The translations under genes were made by a program, and so were the position numbers. Below, piece after piece: positions 1 through 11,200 of a stretch of 61,838 nt of DNA. Origin of the DNA: Bacteroidota bacterium (GTDB lineage Bacteria > Bacteroidota > Bacteroidia > Cytophagales > Microscillaceae); NCBI GenBank assembly GCA_004293265.1, contig RDXZ01000010.1:1-61838 (forward strand), given 5' to 3'. The number at the start of each line of letters is the position of its first letter. Position 1 is the first letter of the stretch. The notes under the pieces were generated by a model, which was given only the letters and a program-made list of their open reading frames with translations, was not told the origin of the DNA and ran no database searches.

Positions 1-515
1 AATTTATCAATAACGAATTTCGTTATTACATTGTGAACAAAGTTCTGTTACACTACTTTTGTTGGTATAAAATATCAGATTATTTAATTTCTTTTCCTAT
101 GATGCAAAAATAAATATTTATTTTCAAAAATGCTATTTTTATAAAACAAACTAATTAAATTTTTTTATAAAACAAAATAATATGTGTTAGTATCTAAAAA
201 AAAGTTCATTTTTTATGCTTTTATTTAAAATAAAGAAATAAATCTAAAAAAAAATCAAAACCAAATCAACTACATAATCTATAATCAAAAAAAAATAAAA
301 TATTAAAAAAAGGTAACTATTTAGGTTATTTTGGTGCAAGCGTGGACGCTTGCACCAGTTAATATCTCGTGCAAGCGTCCACACTTGCACGAAATTCAAA
401 ATAATAATTTTATTAACCAACCTAAATAGTTACAAAAAAAATAAAATATCCAACTAAAAATTTGGATATATCATTATTATTTTTTAAATTTGTATTTTGA
501 TTTAAACTACAAAAA
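1..515. other. gene-free left edge
   Basis: No coding region is supported here. The stretch holds a 9-bp-arm palindrome at 9-27 (AATAACGAA/TTCGTTATT). A minus-strand box TATTTTTG at 105-112 could be the -7 element of a gene lying left of the window. The repeat element at 313-433 is described separately. The rest is A/T homopolymer-rich DNA. No minus-strand start codon between 1 and 104 opens a useful frame, so any leftward gene begins outside the window. Confidence 0.5.
313..433. repeat. palindromic repeat element with 15-bp inverted ends
   Basis: The outer arms GTAACTATTTAGGTT (313-327) and its exact complement (419-433) enclose two short GC-richer palindromes built on GTGCAAGCGT (about 334-354 and 369-390). 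The inner palindromes are far richer in GC than their surroundings. A 25-bp identical stretch (318-342) recurs at 44664-44688, so this is a dispersed family and not a local hairpin. No coding capacity. It is best read as a small non-autonomous repeat of the MITE or REP kind; which enzyme moves it is unknown. Confidence 0.7.
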
Positions 516-1553
516 ATGGAAAATAAACTTACCAAAAAAGAGAGCGAAAAAACTCCTTTATCTTCTTTTTTATTAACAAATGGCAAACTTAGTTTTTGGG
601 AGTATTATACTGCTATCAATAACAGAATCCCGCATACAAATGGTACATATTGTGCTGTTCAAGAAAATTTTTTTCAAGCAATAATCAAAAAATATAAAGT
701 TCCTGCCTCAAAATATACACAATTCAAATACTTTAATCATGAAAAAGAAGTATCTATGTATAATTTTTGTATTATGATTCAAGATGATATTTGGTTGGTA
801 AGAGATGGAGATTCCTCTGGACATTTTGTACTTTATAATGATACTTCTGATGAAAAATTAGTCGCAGAATTATTAAAAATGATAGAAAAATATCTTACAC
901 CCACCGATGTTTATGTAGAAAACAAAATATTTTTGTTATACGAAACAGGTAATTATTTATATTTGCAAGATTTTGAAGTCCGTCCTAACAAACTTGAAAT
1001 AAAAACGCATTATAATGATGATTTCTTACCTATCCACGAAAAAATAATCAAACGTTTGAATACTGAAAACGACAAAGGTTTGGTGCTTTTGCATGGAGAA
1101 CCCGGCACAGGAAAAACAAGTTATATCCGTCATCTGACAAGTTTAATCAATAAAAAAATGATTTATATTCCTTCGGAATATGCAGATAAAATTGCTTCTC
1201 CACATTTTTTACCTTTGATGATTTCAAATCCTAATTCGGTTTTGATTATCGAAGATGCGGAAAATATCGTGGAGGCAAGAGAGGGAGGAATTAGAAATGC
1301 CGCCGTTTCGAGTTTGTTGAACGTCGCAGACGGATTGCTTTCTGATTGTTTAAATTTACAAATTATTTGTACTTTTAACACACATTTGGATAATATTGAC
1401 AAGGCTTTGTTAAGAAAAGGACGATTGATTGCTAACTATCAATTCAAAGAATTGGAAACAGAGAAGGCTCAAAATTTATCTGATAAGTTAGGTTTTAAAA
1501 CAAAAATTAAAGAAGCATCAACCTTAGCAGAAATTTATGCACAAGGAGAATAA
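516..1553 (+). CDS. AAA-family ATPase
   Basis: A 345-residue protein with a C-terminal AAA ATPase domain. Visible are Walker A GEPGTGKT (194-201), Walker B LIIED (about 243-247), a sensor-1-like stretch ending in FNT, and RKGR, a plausible arginine finger. The first 190 residues match no domain I know; they probably form the substrate- or partner-specific part. The arrangement resembles single-AAA proteins of the BCS1/AAA_core type, which remodel protein complexes in an ATP-dependent way. No neighbour betrays the substrate. No signal peptide, so cytoplasmic. The start at 516 follows an A-rich leader without a Shine-Dalgarno sequence, usual for this phylum. The ATPase call is secure; the role is unknown. 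Confidence 0.8.
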   Translation: MENKLTKKESEKTPLSSFLLTNGKLSFWEYYTAINNRIPHTNGTYCAVQENFFQAIIKKYKVPASKYTQFKYFNHEKEVSMYNFCIMIQDDIWLVRDGDSSGHFVLYNDTSDEKLVAELLKMIEKYLTPTDVYVENKIFLLYETGNYLYLQDFEVRPNKLEIKTHYNDDFLPIHEKIIKRLNTENDKGLVLLHGEPGTGKTSYIRHLTSLINKKMIYIPSEYADKIASPHFLPLMISNPNSVLIIEDAENIVEAREGGIRNAAVSSLLNVADGLLSDCLNLQIICTFNTHLDNIDKALLRKGRLIANYQFKELETEKAQNLSDKLGFKTKIKEASTLAEIYAQGE

Positions 1554-1562
1554 AAAAAACAA

Positions 1563-1600
1563 TAAGTATCTATTTAATTATCAAAATAAATAGATACTTA
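1563..1600 (+). terminator. hairpin after the AAA ATPase gene
   Basis: A perfect 14-bp stem (1563-1576 with 1587-1600) and 10-nt loop begins 10 bases after the stop codon. The T-tract after it is weak (CTTATTAG), so termination may be partial, and the hairpin may instead protect the 3' end. Confidence 0.45.
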
Positions 1601-1638
1601 CTTATTAGTAGCAAAACTATTTATTCAGAAAAATAAAA

Positions 1639-2238
1639 ATGTCAAATAATCAAAATTATACTAAAAAAAATCTAAGACAACACTGTCAAAATCATAGAAA
1701 TTTATTATCTGATATAGAAATCAATCAAAAAAGTGAACAAATTTTTGAACATTTTTTTGAATTGATAGACACAAGTATCACAAGTGTTGGGCATATTTTT
1801 TTACCAATTATTGAAAAAAAAGAAGTAAATACAAATATTTTATTGCATCAAATTTGGAAAAAATATCCACATATTATCACACTTACCTCCATAATCGACT
1901 GGCAAAAAAATGATTTATTACACTTGCAAATCACACCTGAAACAATTTTTAAAACAAATAAATGGCAAATAGAACAACCAATTATTACAGAAAAAGATAT
2001 TTTTTTTGACCCTAAAAACATTGATTGGATTATAGTGCCTTTGTTGGTTTTTGATAAAAATGGTTTTCGAGTGGGATATGGAAAAGGATTTTATGATAAA
2101 TTTTTAGCAGAATGTAAACCTGATGTACTAACAATTGGCGTAAATTTTTTTCCACCTGTAGAAAAAATTACAGATATTGAGCCTTTTGATATTTGCCTTC
2201 ATAGATGCATTACACCCGATAAAATTTTTATTTTTTAG
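1639..2238 (+). CDS. 5-formyltetrahydrofolate cyclo-ligase
   Basis: At 199 residues it has the normal length for the MTHFS/YgfA family, which uses ATP to convert 5-formyl-THF into 5,10-methenyl-THF in the cytoplasm. The diagnostic C-terminal block is clear: VPLLVFD, then the glycine-rich GFRVGYGKGFYDK (about 153-165), which binds ATP and folate. The N-terminal basic segment (KKNLRQHCQNHR) fits the family's KxxxR start. Monocistronic. folK, another folate gene, lies near the other end of the window but is not linked. Confidence 0.93.
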   Translation: MSNNQNYTKKNLRQHCQNHRNLLSDIEINQKSEQIFEHFFELIDTSITSVGHIFLPIIEKKEVNTNILLHQIWKKYPHIITLTSIIDWQKNDLLHLQITPETIFKTNKWQIEQPIITEKDIFFDPKNIDWIIVPLLVFDKNGFRVGYGKGFYDKFLAECKPDVLTIGVNFFPPVEKITDIEPFDICLHRCITPDKIFIF

Positions 2239-2290
2239 AAAATAGGAAAATAAAAATAAAAAAATATCTATTATATAATTATAAAATATT

Positions 2291-2308
2291 GATTTTCAAT
2301 TATTTATA
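2291..2308 (+). repeat. 18-bp copy of a dispersed repeat arm
   Basis: The 18-mer GATTTTCAATTATTTATA recurs exactly inside the inverted-repeat element at 48046-48415 (there at about 48087-48104), and its near-complement occurs around 5061-5080. It is probably a relic of that family, but a chance AT-rich match cannot be excluded. Confidence 0.4.
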
Positions 2309-2372
2309 ATTTTAAGAAAATAAAAATAAAGAAAATATTTTTTTATACGCATTAAAAATATAAAAAATAAAC

Positions 2373-2380
2373 TACCTTTG
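2373..2380 (+). promoter_or_regulatory. -7 promoter box of the symporter gene
   Basis: TACCTTTG matches the Bacteroidota sigma consensus TAnnTTTG. It lies 86 bp before the start at 2466. A -33 TTTG is not obvious. Confidence 0.5.
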
Positions 2381-2465
2381 CGAAAAATCTAAACCAATGA
2401 TTTATGAAAAATGAAATAATTTTTATTTCTTTTTTCTATCAAAAATATCCACAAAAAATATCAAA

Positions 2466-3926
2466 ATGACACCACAATTAGTGCTTATTGTTATATTAAG
2501 TTATTTTTTTGCCTTAATATGTATTGCTTTTATTACTTCAAAAAATTCAAGTAGTGAAGATTTTTTTAATGCAAGCCGTCAATCTCCTTGGTATTTGGTG
2601 GCTTACGGAATGATAGGGGCTACACTCTCAGGAGTAACTTTTATATCGATTCCGGGTGCTGTGATGAAAACACAATTTGGATATTTTCAGATGGTTTTTG
2701 GATATATTGCAGGCTATTTAGTGATTACCAACATACTTTTTCCTTTATATTACAAATTAAATTTGGTTTCTATTTATACTTATTTAGAACAAAGATTTGG
2801 TTTTTGGTCTTATAAAACAGGTTCGTTTTTCTTTTTATTATCTCGGACAATAGGCTCTGCTTTTCGTTTATATTTGGCTGTAATGGTTTTACAATTAGGA
2901 CTTTTTGGGGCTTGGGGCTTTCCGTTGTGGCTTACTTCTTTGATAAGTGTGGCTTTGATTTGGGTTTATACTTTTCGTGGCGGTATCAAAACAATCGTTT
3001 GGACAGACACATTTCAAACTACTTTTTTATTATTGGCATTGATTTCAAGTATTTTTTTGATAAAAGATGCTTTAAATTTAAGTTGGTGGCAAGTTTCAGC
3101 GGAGATTTATAATAGTAAATATAGCCAAATGTTCTTTTTTGATGACTCTGGAAACAATTTTTTTAAGCAATTTATATCAGGAATGTTTATTGCTATTGCG
3201 ATGAGCGGACTTGACCAAGATATGATGCAAAAAAATTTGACTTGTAAAAGCCTGCCCGAAGCCCAAAAAAATATGAGATATTTTATGATTGTGCTGGTTT
3301 TTGTCAATTTTATATTTTTGTGTTTGGGTGCTTTGTTGTATATTTATGCCAATAAAATGCAAATTCAACTGCCAACTTTTGGTGGAAAAATTATTACAGA
3401 CCAAGTGTATCCTACTTTGGCATTTCAGCATTTTGGTATTTTGGCAGGAATTATGTTTTTATTGGGTATCACAGCCGCTACTTATGCCAGTTCGGATTCT
3501 GCTTTGACTTCTCTCACGACTGCTTTTTGTATTGATTTTTTACATCTCAAAGATAAATCAGAATCACAAAAAAAGATGACTATTCGTTGGGTACATGTAG
3601 GTTTTTCTTTGATTTTAATTGTTTTGATTGTTATTTTTGATGAAGTAACCAAATTATATCCGGGCAGTGATGTGGTAGGTGCTTTATTTCGTGCCTCAGG
3701 TTATACTTATGGACCTCTTTTGGGTTTATTTGGTTTTGGTTTATTTACAAAATATACTTTAAAAGATAAATTTGTGCCTTTAGTTTGTGTGATTTGTCCG
3801 ATTATTTCTTATTTTGTTAATATTTATTCGCCACAATATATCGGTTATACTTTTGGTTTTGAGATTTTAGTTTTCAATGGTGGGCTAACTTTCTTAGGTT
3901 TGTGGTTGATAAGAAATCAAAAATAA
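2466..3926 (+). CDS. sodium:solute symporter (SSS family)
   Basis: A 486-residue integral membrane protein with about 13 hydrophobic helices, consistent with the LeuT-fold SSS/SLC5 family that drives solute uptake with the sodium gradient. Family features are the early GYxxA-like region YGMIGATLSGVTFISIPG (46-63), the RxSGYTYGPL segment near 405 and the SGLDQDMMQK block near 245, which resembles the conserved SGxDQ of this family. The solute cannot be read from sequence; in Bacteroidota such proteins often take up sugars, sialic acid or iodide. Flanking genes give no clue. Single-gene unit with its own -7 box at 2373. Confidence 0.88.
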   Translation: MTPQLVLIVILSYFFALICIAFITSKNSSSEDFFNASRQSPWYLVAYGMIGATLSGVTFISIPGAVMKTQFGYFQMVFGYIAGYLVITNILFPLYYKLNLVSIYTYLEQRFGFWSYKTGSFFFLLSRTIGSAFRLYLAVMVLQLGLFGAWGFPLWLTSLISVALIWVYTFRGGIKTIVWTDTFQTTFLLLALISSIFLIKDALNLSWWQVSAEIYNSKYSQMFFFDDSGNNFFKQFISGMFIAIAMSGLDQDMMQKNLTCKSLPEAQKNMRYFMIVLVFVNFIFLCLGALLYIYANKMQIQLPTFGGKIITDQVYPTLAFQHFGILAGIMFLLGITAATYASSDSALTSLTTAFCIDFLHLKDKSESQKKMTIRWVHVGFSLILIVLIVIFDEVTKLYPGSDVVGALFRASGYTYGPLLGLFGFGLFTKYTLKDKFVPLVCVICPIISYFVNIYSPQYIGYTFGFEILVFNGGLTFLGLWLIRNQK

Positions 3927-3994
3927 GAGATAAATAGTCCAAAAAAAACACTTTGTTGTATATTTTTGTAAATCAAGATGTGAAAATTACTTTG

Positions 3995-4032
3995 GGTAGT
4001 GATTAGTTGTAGGTTTCTATTCTATCACTACC
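3995..4032 (-). terminator. weak hairpin between convergent genes
   Basis: GGTAGTGAT (3995-4003) pairs with ATCACTACC (4024-4032) across a 20-nt loop, in the short gap between the symporter and the convergent orphan gene. No strong T-run on either side, so a modest terminator at best. Confidence 0.35.
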
Positions 4033-4041
4033 GTAGATATA

Positions 4042-4647
4042 TTAACTCATATTTGCCAAAGTTTTTTTATCTATATCATCTAAATTCAAATGAAAATTAT
4101 CAAAATCACGATATAACTTTGCTTCTTCAAAAGGTAAAAAAGCCCATTTTGGAAAATATTTTAATAAAAATATTCTTTCTTCCATTGAATAACTTGCAAT
4201 ATTAAAATTCTCATTTTCTTTGTACTTTTCATAAAATAACATATCCAGACCACCAAGCGCAGCGAGGCACTGAATACCAAATAGATACCAATAAGTTACT
4301 TTATGGTTTTCATAAAAACTAAAATTAAAATCCCCAACACAAATATAGCCTTCCTCAAATAACGAAAAAGAAAGAATAAGATATTTATTGTGGTTAACAC
4401 AGTAACTACCTAATAAATTATTGTCAGCTATTGCTAAATCAACGCCTGTGCGAAAATCATTATAAATTTCCTTACTGAAATAAATAGGTGTTTTCTCTGT
4501 TATTTCTTCAATATCTTCAATAAAATTGCCAACAATATTTGTGGGAATAAGTTTACGATAATCAAGTGATAAATTACATCCAGATTCTTTTGACATAAAA
4601 TTAACAAAGTTTATTGGATTAAAAAAATCTTCAAGATAAATTTTCAT
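4042..4647 (-). CDS. hypothetical protein (orphan)
   Basis: A 201-residue protein that I do not recognise. It has no signal peptide and no convincing membrane helix. It is rich in aromatic and acidic residues (for example KVTYWYLFGIQCLAALGG at about 115-132, EERIFLLKYFPKWAFLPFEEA near 157), which recalls small globular immunity-type proteins, but no family motif is clear. The uninterrupted frame and normal amino-acid composition make it a credible gene. It stands alone, convergent with the symporter, and begins 10 bp from a repeat-rich gap. Confidence 0.6.
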   Translation of the reverse strand: MKIYLEDFFNPINFVNFMSKESGCNLSLDYRKLIPTNIVGNFIEDIEEITEKTPIYFSKEIYNDFRTGVDLAIADNNLLGSYCVNHNKYLILSFSLFEEGYICVGDFNFSFYENHKVTYWYLFGIQCLAALGGLDMLFYEKYKENENFNIASYSMEERIFLLKYFPKWAFLPFEEAKLYRDFDNFHLNLDDIDKKTLANMS

Positions 4648-4657
4648 ATTTTTTTTT

Positions 4658-4950
4658 CCGCCGTTGTTGATATATGGAAGAGTGCAGTAAAATCTAAATT
4701 TATTTTACGATTTTAGTTCTGCACTTTTCGACTACTAACAACTTTTATTTATTCAACATCTTTTTATTTTGCACAAAGATAGAAATTTATTTTTGAAAAT
4801 ATAAATGAACGAAAAAAAATAACGAAAAAAAATTAATGTTTATGTACTAACACATAAGCACTGAGTTATCGGTGTTTCGAAAAGTGCAGAAATGAAATAT
4901 TTACAAAAAAATAAATGTTAGTCCACTTTTCGACGCACTGACAACGGCGG
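4658..4950. repeat. repeat element framed by CCGCCGTTGT inverted ends
   Basis: CCGCCGTTGT (4658-4667) is answered by ACAACGGCGG (4941-4950). Inside, the block CACTTTTCGAC..ACT.ACAAC occurs twice in direct orientation (about 4726-4742 and 4924-4945) and its core once inverted (about 4876-4890). A further hairpin joins AGTGCAG (about 4681) to CTGCACT near 4722. It is non-coding. Possible readings are a degenerate mobile repeat or a recombination-site-like structure; sequence alone does not decide. Confidence 0.55.
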
Positions 4951-5060
4951 AATGTTTTATTTTTTTGTAATATTTTTTTATGATAAAATAGTTAAGTTGA
5001 CAGCATTGAGCGTGACGCTTGAAATTTGTAGGTCGCAACAAATGCTACGACCAGTTGGGT

Positions 5061-5115
5061 ATATAAATAATTGAAAACCAATTGTTTATAAATAAAATTT
5101 ATCCAGAACTCACGT
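5061..5115 (-). repeat. partial copy of the 48-kb inverted-repeat family
   Basis: Read on the minus strand, this begins ACGTGAGTTCTGGATAAA and continues through a stretch ending TTTTCAATTATTTATATA. It matches the left arm of the element at 48046-48415 over about 55 bp with few differences. Beyond about 5060 the similarity decays. Confidence 0.65.
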
Positions 5116-5300
5116 TTTTTTTAATCCTACAATAAAAGATTAAACTATAAAAATTAAAAATCATTTTTTTTTGATAAAATTGACACAACTATCAACCCAA
5201 AACATTCATTTTATTGGCTTTCTGTTTATTTGTTTTGGGTTGATTTAAAAAAAAATAAAAAAAAATTAGCAAAAATTATAATTCTATCAAAAAAATACTT

Positions 5301-5308
5301 TAATTTTG
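5301..5308 (+). promoter_or_regulatory. -7 promoter box of atpDC
   Basis: TAATTTTG fits TAnnTTTG and lies 51 bp before the atpD start codon. It would give a leader of about 45 nt. Confidence 0.5.
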
Positions 5309-5323
5309 CCCTTTCAATTATAA

Positions 5324-6883
<1,560 letters not shown>

Positions 6884-6898
6884 TAATCTTTTCAAAAT

Positions 6899-7147
6899 AT
6901 GGAAATAAAAGTATTAACTCCTGACAAAGAAATTTTTAAAGGAGATGGTATTCAAGTAAAATTACCGGGTACTGATGGTGGAATGGAAATCTTAAAAGAC
7001 CACGCTCCTTTGATAAGTACATTAGGTAACGGAATTTTGAGTATCAATACCATTAACGGAACAAAAAATTTTACCGTAGATGGAGGCGTAATCGAAGTAG
7101 CCAATAATAAAATTACAATATTGGTCGAAACCGCTACTGAAAATTAG
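6899..7147 (+). CDS. atpC: ATP synthase F1 subunit epsilon (short form)
   Basis: Only 82 residues, against about 130-140 in Escherichia coli. The N-terminal beta-sandwich is present: MEIKVLTPDKEIFKGDG, then GTDGGMEILKDHAPLISTL with the conserved H-A-P-L. The C-terminal helical hairpin that inhibits ATP hydrolysis in other bacteria is missing. The stop is followed at once by a clean terminator, so this is the natural gene end and not a break. Short epsilon subunits are known in Bacteroidota. It probably serves as the rotor linker with gamma and the c-ring. Confidence 0.95.
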   Translation: MEIKVLTPDKEIFKGDGIQVKLPGTDGGMEILKDHAPLISTLGNGILSINTINGTKNFTVDGGVIEVANNKITILVETATEN

Positions 7148-7153
7148 AAAATA

Positions 7154-7192
7154 AAAAAACAAGTTCAATTTTTTTTTGAACTTGTTTTTTTT
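7154..7192 (+). terminator. intrinsic terminator of atpDC
   Basis: AACAAGTTCAA pairs with TTGAACTTGTT, extended by flanking A and T runs to about 15 bp (7154-7168 with 7176-7190), and is followed by T's. It starts 7 bp after the atpC stop. Confidence 0.85.
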
Positions 7193-7245
7193 TCAATAAA
7201 AAATATAGTCTATTTTAGAGTTAAGACTTAATCATTTCAAAAAAA

Positions 7246-7980
7246 ATGTTTACACAAATTTATCAAGTAACAGGAATTACTTGTGAGGCTTGTCAATATA
7301 AAGTCAATCATATTCTTTCAAAAATTGAAGGAGTAATCAATGTTGTGGTTGATTTATCATCAGGAAAAACATATTTATCAACAGAAAAAGAAATTTCTTT
7401 AGAGATTTTACAAAAAGCATTCGAGCCACATCAAAAATATAAAATTCAAGAAAATTTTATCAATATTCCCACAAAAGATGAAATACTCACAGAAAAAAAA
7501 TCTTGGTTTTTGACTTATCAACCTATCTTATTGATTTTTGGTTATATATTTTTAGTGTCGATATTAGTCAGTTTTTCGAGTGGTTTTTTTAATTTGATGT
7601 TATTTATGCAAGTTTTTATGGGCGGATTTTTCATTGTTTTCTCTTTTTTTAAGATGCTCAATTTAAAATCTTTTGCCGAAAGTTATATGATGTATGATGT
7701 GGTGGCGTATCGTTGGAAAACGTGGGGTTTTATTTATCCTTTTCTCGAATTGAGTATAGGAATTGCGTTTATTGTTCATTTTAATCCTTTTATAACCAAT
7801 TTGATTACTTTATTGGTTATGTCTGTGAGTATTATTGGGGTATTGGAAAGTGTTTTTAACCACAAAAAAATTCGCTGTGCGTGTTTGGGTAGTGTTTTTA
7901 ATCTACCAATGAGTACAATTACTATTATAGAAGATGGTTTAATGATATTGATGAGTGTAATAATGTTGATTCAAATTTAG
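7246..7980 (+). CDS. HMA metal-binding domain fused to MauE/DoxX-like membrane domain
   Basis: 244 residues in two parts. Residues 1-70 are a heavy-metal-associated fold with the motif GITCEAC (cysteines 13 and 16), as in copper chaperones and P-type ATPase N-termini. Residues about 88-244 contain four hydrophobic helices like the MauE/DoxX redox membrane family; near the end RCACLGSVFNLPMST carries the C-x-C-L-G and LPMS signature of MauE-like proteins. A role in copper or disulfide handling at the inner membrane is inferred from the two domains. It stands alone between atpDC and the giant secreted gene. Seen in other Bacteroidota in the same fused form, as far as I recall. Confidence 0.8.
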   Translation: MFTQIYQVTGITCEACQYKVNHILSKIEGVINVVVDLSSGKTYLSTEKEISLEILQKAFEPHQKYKIQENFINIPTKDEILTEKKSWFLTYQPILLIFGYIFLVSILVSFSSGFFNLMLFMQVFMGGFFIVFSFFKMLNLKSFAESYMMYDVVAYRWKTWGFIYPFLELSIGIAFIVHFNPFITNLITLLVMSVSIIGVLESVFNHKKIRCACLGSVFNLPMSTITIIEDGLMILMSVIMLIQI

Positions 7981-8221
7981 AAATTATTTATATAAAAAAA
8001 TAAAGATTAAAGAAAACTACTTTTATAGAATATCGTATAAAAAACTAAGTTATAAAAAAAATAGCAAAGTTTTTGTAATATTTTACGTCATTAGTAAATG
8101 TTTTAAATTGATAAAAAACTTACATCAATAAGTTTATTTCAATATAAGTATTTAAAACGAACTTACTATTTTACTTCAATATGTCATTAAAATAAAATAA
8201 TTAACTCACAATCTAAACGAT

Positions 8222-11200
8222 ATGTATCTTAAAAGTTATATTAAAAATCTGATACTTATAATACTTTTATATTTTTCAGTATTTAGCCTTTTTGCACAAC
8301 TACCTTCATCTGAAACTTGTGCTTTGAGTACCACAGTGAATTTAGGAGCAGGTGGAAACTATGAAAATCAAGTTTTTAATTTTTCCAATCCAGATGCAGG
8401 ACTTACACCTGTTATCAATTGCCCATCAGCAGCTTTACCTGATAATACAGATGGCTGGATAACCTTACAAGCCGCTTCAAATGGTAATTTGTTGGTGCAA
8501 TATACTCCAAGCGTGGATAAAGATATTGCAATATCAGTGTATTCAGGCGCTTGTGGACTGTTAACATCAGTGCAATGTGTTAATTCTTTTGGCAGTGGCG
8601 TTACCGAAAGTTTATCTTTTAATGTAGTGGCTGGTTCGCAATACCGCATCAGAGTAGTCAATGTTACAGATAATACAGCCATTACAGGTAGAATTTCCGC
8701 ATATATGGGACCGCGTGCCGTAGGTGATTTATGCACAGATGCACAAGAAGTAGGTATTGGTACTTGTGATTATCCTTTCAATGTAATGGGTAATTTCATT
8801 CAAAATGAAGCCGCAGATGTTTCTTGCAGTGCTACACGTTTGGCAGATGGTTGGTTAAAAATAAGAGTAGGTGGTAATAAAAGAGTAAGAGTTTCTTATG
8901 GAAGTGCAACCAAAGATGCGATGTTAAATATTTATGGTGCCACTGCTACCACAGGTTTTTCAACTTTTACTCCTAATAATTGCAAAAGTAGTAGTTTAAC
9001 TCAGGTAGCCTGTATTAATAATATAACAGGTTCGGGAACTGAAGCAGTTGAATTTAATGCTAATTCAACAATTCAAGAATATTATATACGTGTGAGTAAC
9101 ATTACAGATGGAAACACAATGGACGGAAACCTTTGCGTATCTGAAGTCTTGGCACGTGATGATTGTGCGAGTGCTTTGTCTGATGCTAATTTTATCAAAG
9201 TAGGGGATTGTAATTTAAAATTTGATGTATTACGTACCCATACAGCTTCTGGTTTGATAGACCCTTCTTGTGTAACAGGAGGGAGTCTTAGGCAAGATGC
9301 TTGGATGGTTTTAGATTATAGAACAGCCTTAGTTACTACAACACTTACCTTAGAATACGCAGCTTCGGAATTGCCTAATTTAGTTATTTATCGAAAATCT
9401 GGTGCTCAAACCTGTGCTAATATTACAGGAAGTGATGACATTGCTTGTAGTAGTGCTGGTTCGATTAATTTTTTAAGTGTTAATTTTATAGTAACACCGG
9501 GTAATTATTATTTTATCAGAGTGATAAGAAACGCTAATAGTGGTACTTCAGATATGACAGGCTTGATGTGTTTGTATGATAATAGCAAAAAAGCAGAGGA
9601 TAATTTTTTCTCAGCACCTACTTTTAATAGTAGTGGCATTGATTGTGGAAAAATATTTAATTTACAACAAGGTTTTAACAATGCAGGTAGTATATTAGCG
9701 AGCGACCCGAATCCTTATGTGATTAATTGTCCTTCTACTATTGATACGAAAAATGATGCTTGGGGTAGATTTGAAATAGGTACATTAGGGGCAGTCAGTA
9801 GTATATTTGTAGAGTACAATAATGATAATCGTGATCCTTCTATTGCCAATGATGTGGCATTATCTGTATATAGATTACCATTAATTACTGCTCCTGCACC
9901 TGCTGGAGTTTGTGGCTCTGCTGCTACAGTAGTTTTAAATAGTACAGTAGATAATTTAACCATTGCAACAACTAATTATGGAGGTTCAGATATATCAGGC
10001 ACTTTTTGTGATGGTGGATTAGCAGATGCGGCTTTTGGTGATGATGATTGGTACACCATTACTACAGCCTCTAAGTTTGTTACAACTTTTGATACTTATA
10101 CAAGTGATGCTACTTTATATGTATATAGTGGTAGTTGTGGCTCTCTTTTTCTTGTGGATTGCAATGATGGGGCAATAGGTGCTGGTATATCTTCGGTCAG
10201 TATAAATCCTTCTGGTTCGACTACTTATTTTATAAGAATAGTTAATAAAAGCAATTCAACGGCTCTTACTGGTAAATTTAGTATTTTTGAGAGAGAGCCT
10301 GCCGCATTGGTATCTTTAAATTGTGCCAACAATGTGGTAGAAGGTACAGAACAAATTGTATTGACGGGCGCAAGTTTAATAGCCAATAGCATTTATTTTG
10401 TAAGAGTAGCCAATGTTTCTACTTCTGATCTAACCACACAAGGGACATTATGTATCCGTAATGACCAAGTGCCTGTAGGTGATTTATGTGTAAATGCTTT
10501 TACACAATTGGTAGGCGATTGTGATTTAAGTTTTGATGTGCCTTTAACTTACGTCAATACTCCTCCCATAGGCATTCCGAATTGTGCTAATGCACCTTCT
10601 GTTGCTATTCCTACTATTTTTAGAGATGCTTGGGCAACTTTTACAGCCACTAATACCCAAACTACCATAGAATACTTATCAAGCAAAAATTCAGCAATTG
10701 CTTTGTATAGAGGAAGCTGCACAGGTTTAATATTGGTTTCTTGCACCAATGAACTACCTGCAACGCCCAATGGTATAGAACGTTTAAAAGGTAATACAAT
10801 TATCGGATTACAATATTTTGTTAGAATTATGGATATTGATAATAACGGATCTGGAATGTTAGGTCAATTATGTATTTATAACACAACAGAACGAGATGTT
10901 TGTGATGATGATGATTTAGTAACTAATACCGTAGGTATGTGTAGTATTCCTTTTGATGTTCCTAATAGTTTTACAAATAGTGATTTAAAATTAAGAAACT
11001 TTTTATCTACTGAAGGCTCACCTACAGCAGGGCAATTTCCTATCGTAGAAACAGGTGGTTCTTTGACTCAACAAGTGCAATCTTCTTGTGAAAATGCAGC
11101 CATAGAAAATGGTACAGTAGGTTTACCTTTTTTAAATACTAATAATAATCCCGATGCAGGTTCTATTTCGCCTGCACTTTTGACCGATTTTAGAGATGGT

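Noticed and set aside
1163-1402. Antisense frames inside many genes (for example this one in the AAA gene)
   Set aside because: They are shadows of the strand with conserved motifs; no promoters, no family resemblance.
4658-4950. Integron attC site
   Set aside because: The inverted ends are suggestive, but the two core sites (RYYYAAC and GTTRRRY) at the required places are not clear, and no integrase or second cassette is seen.
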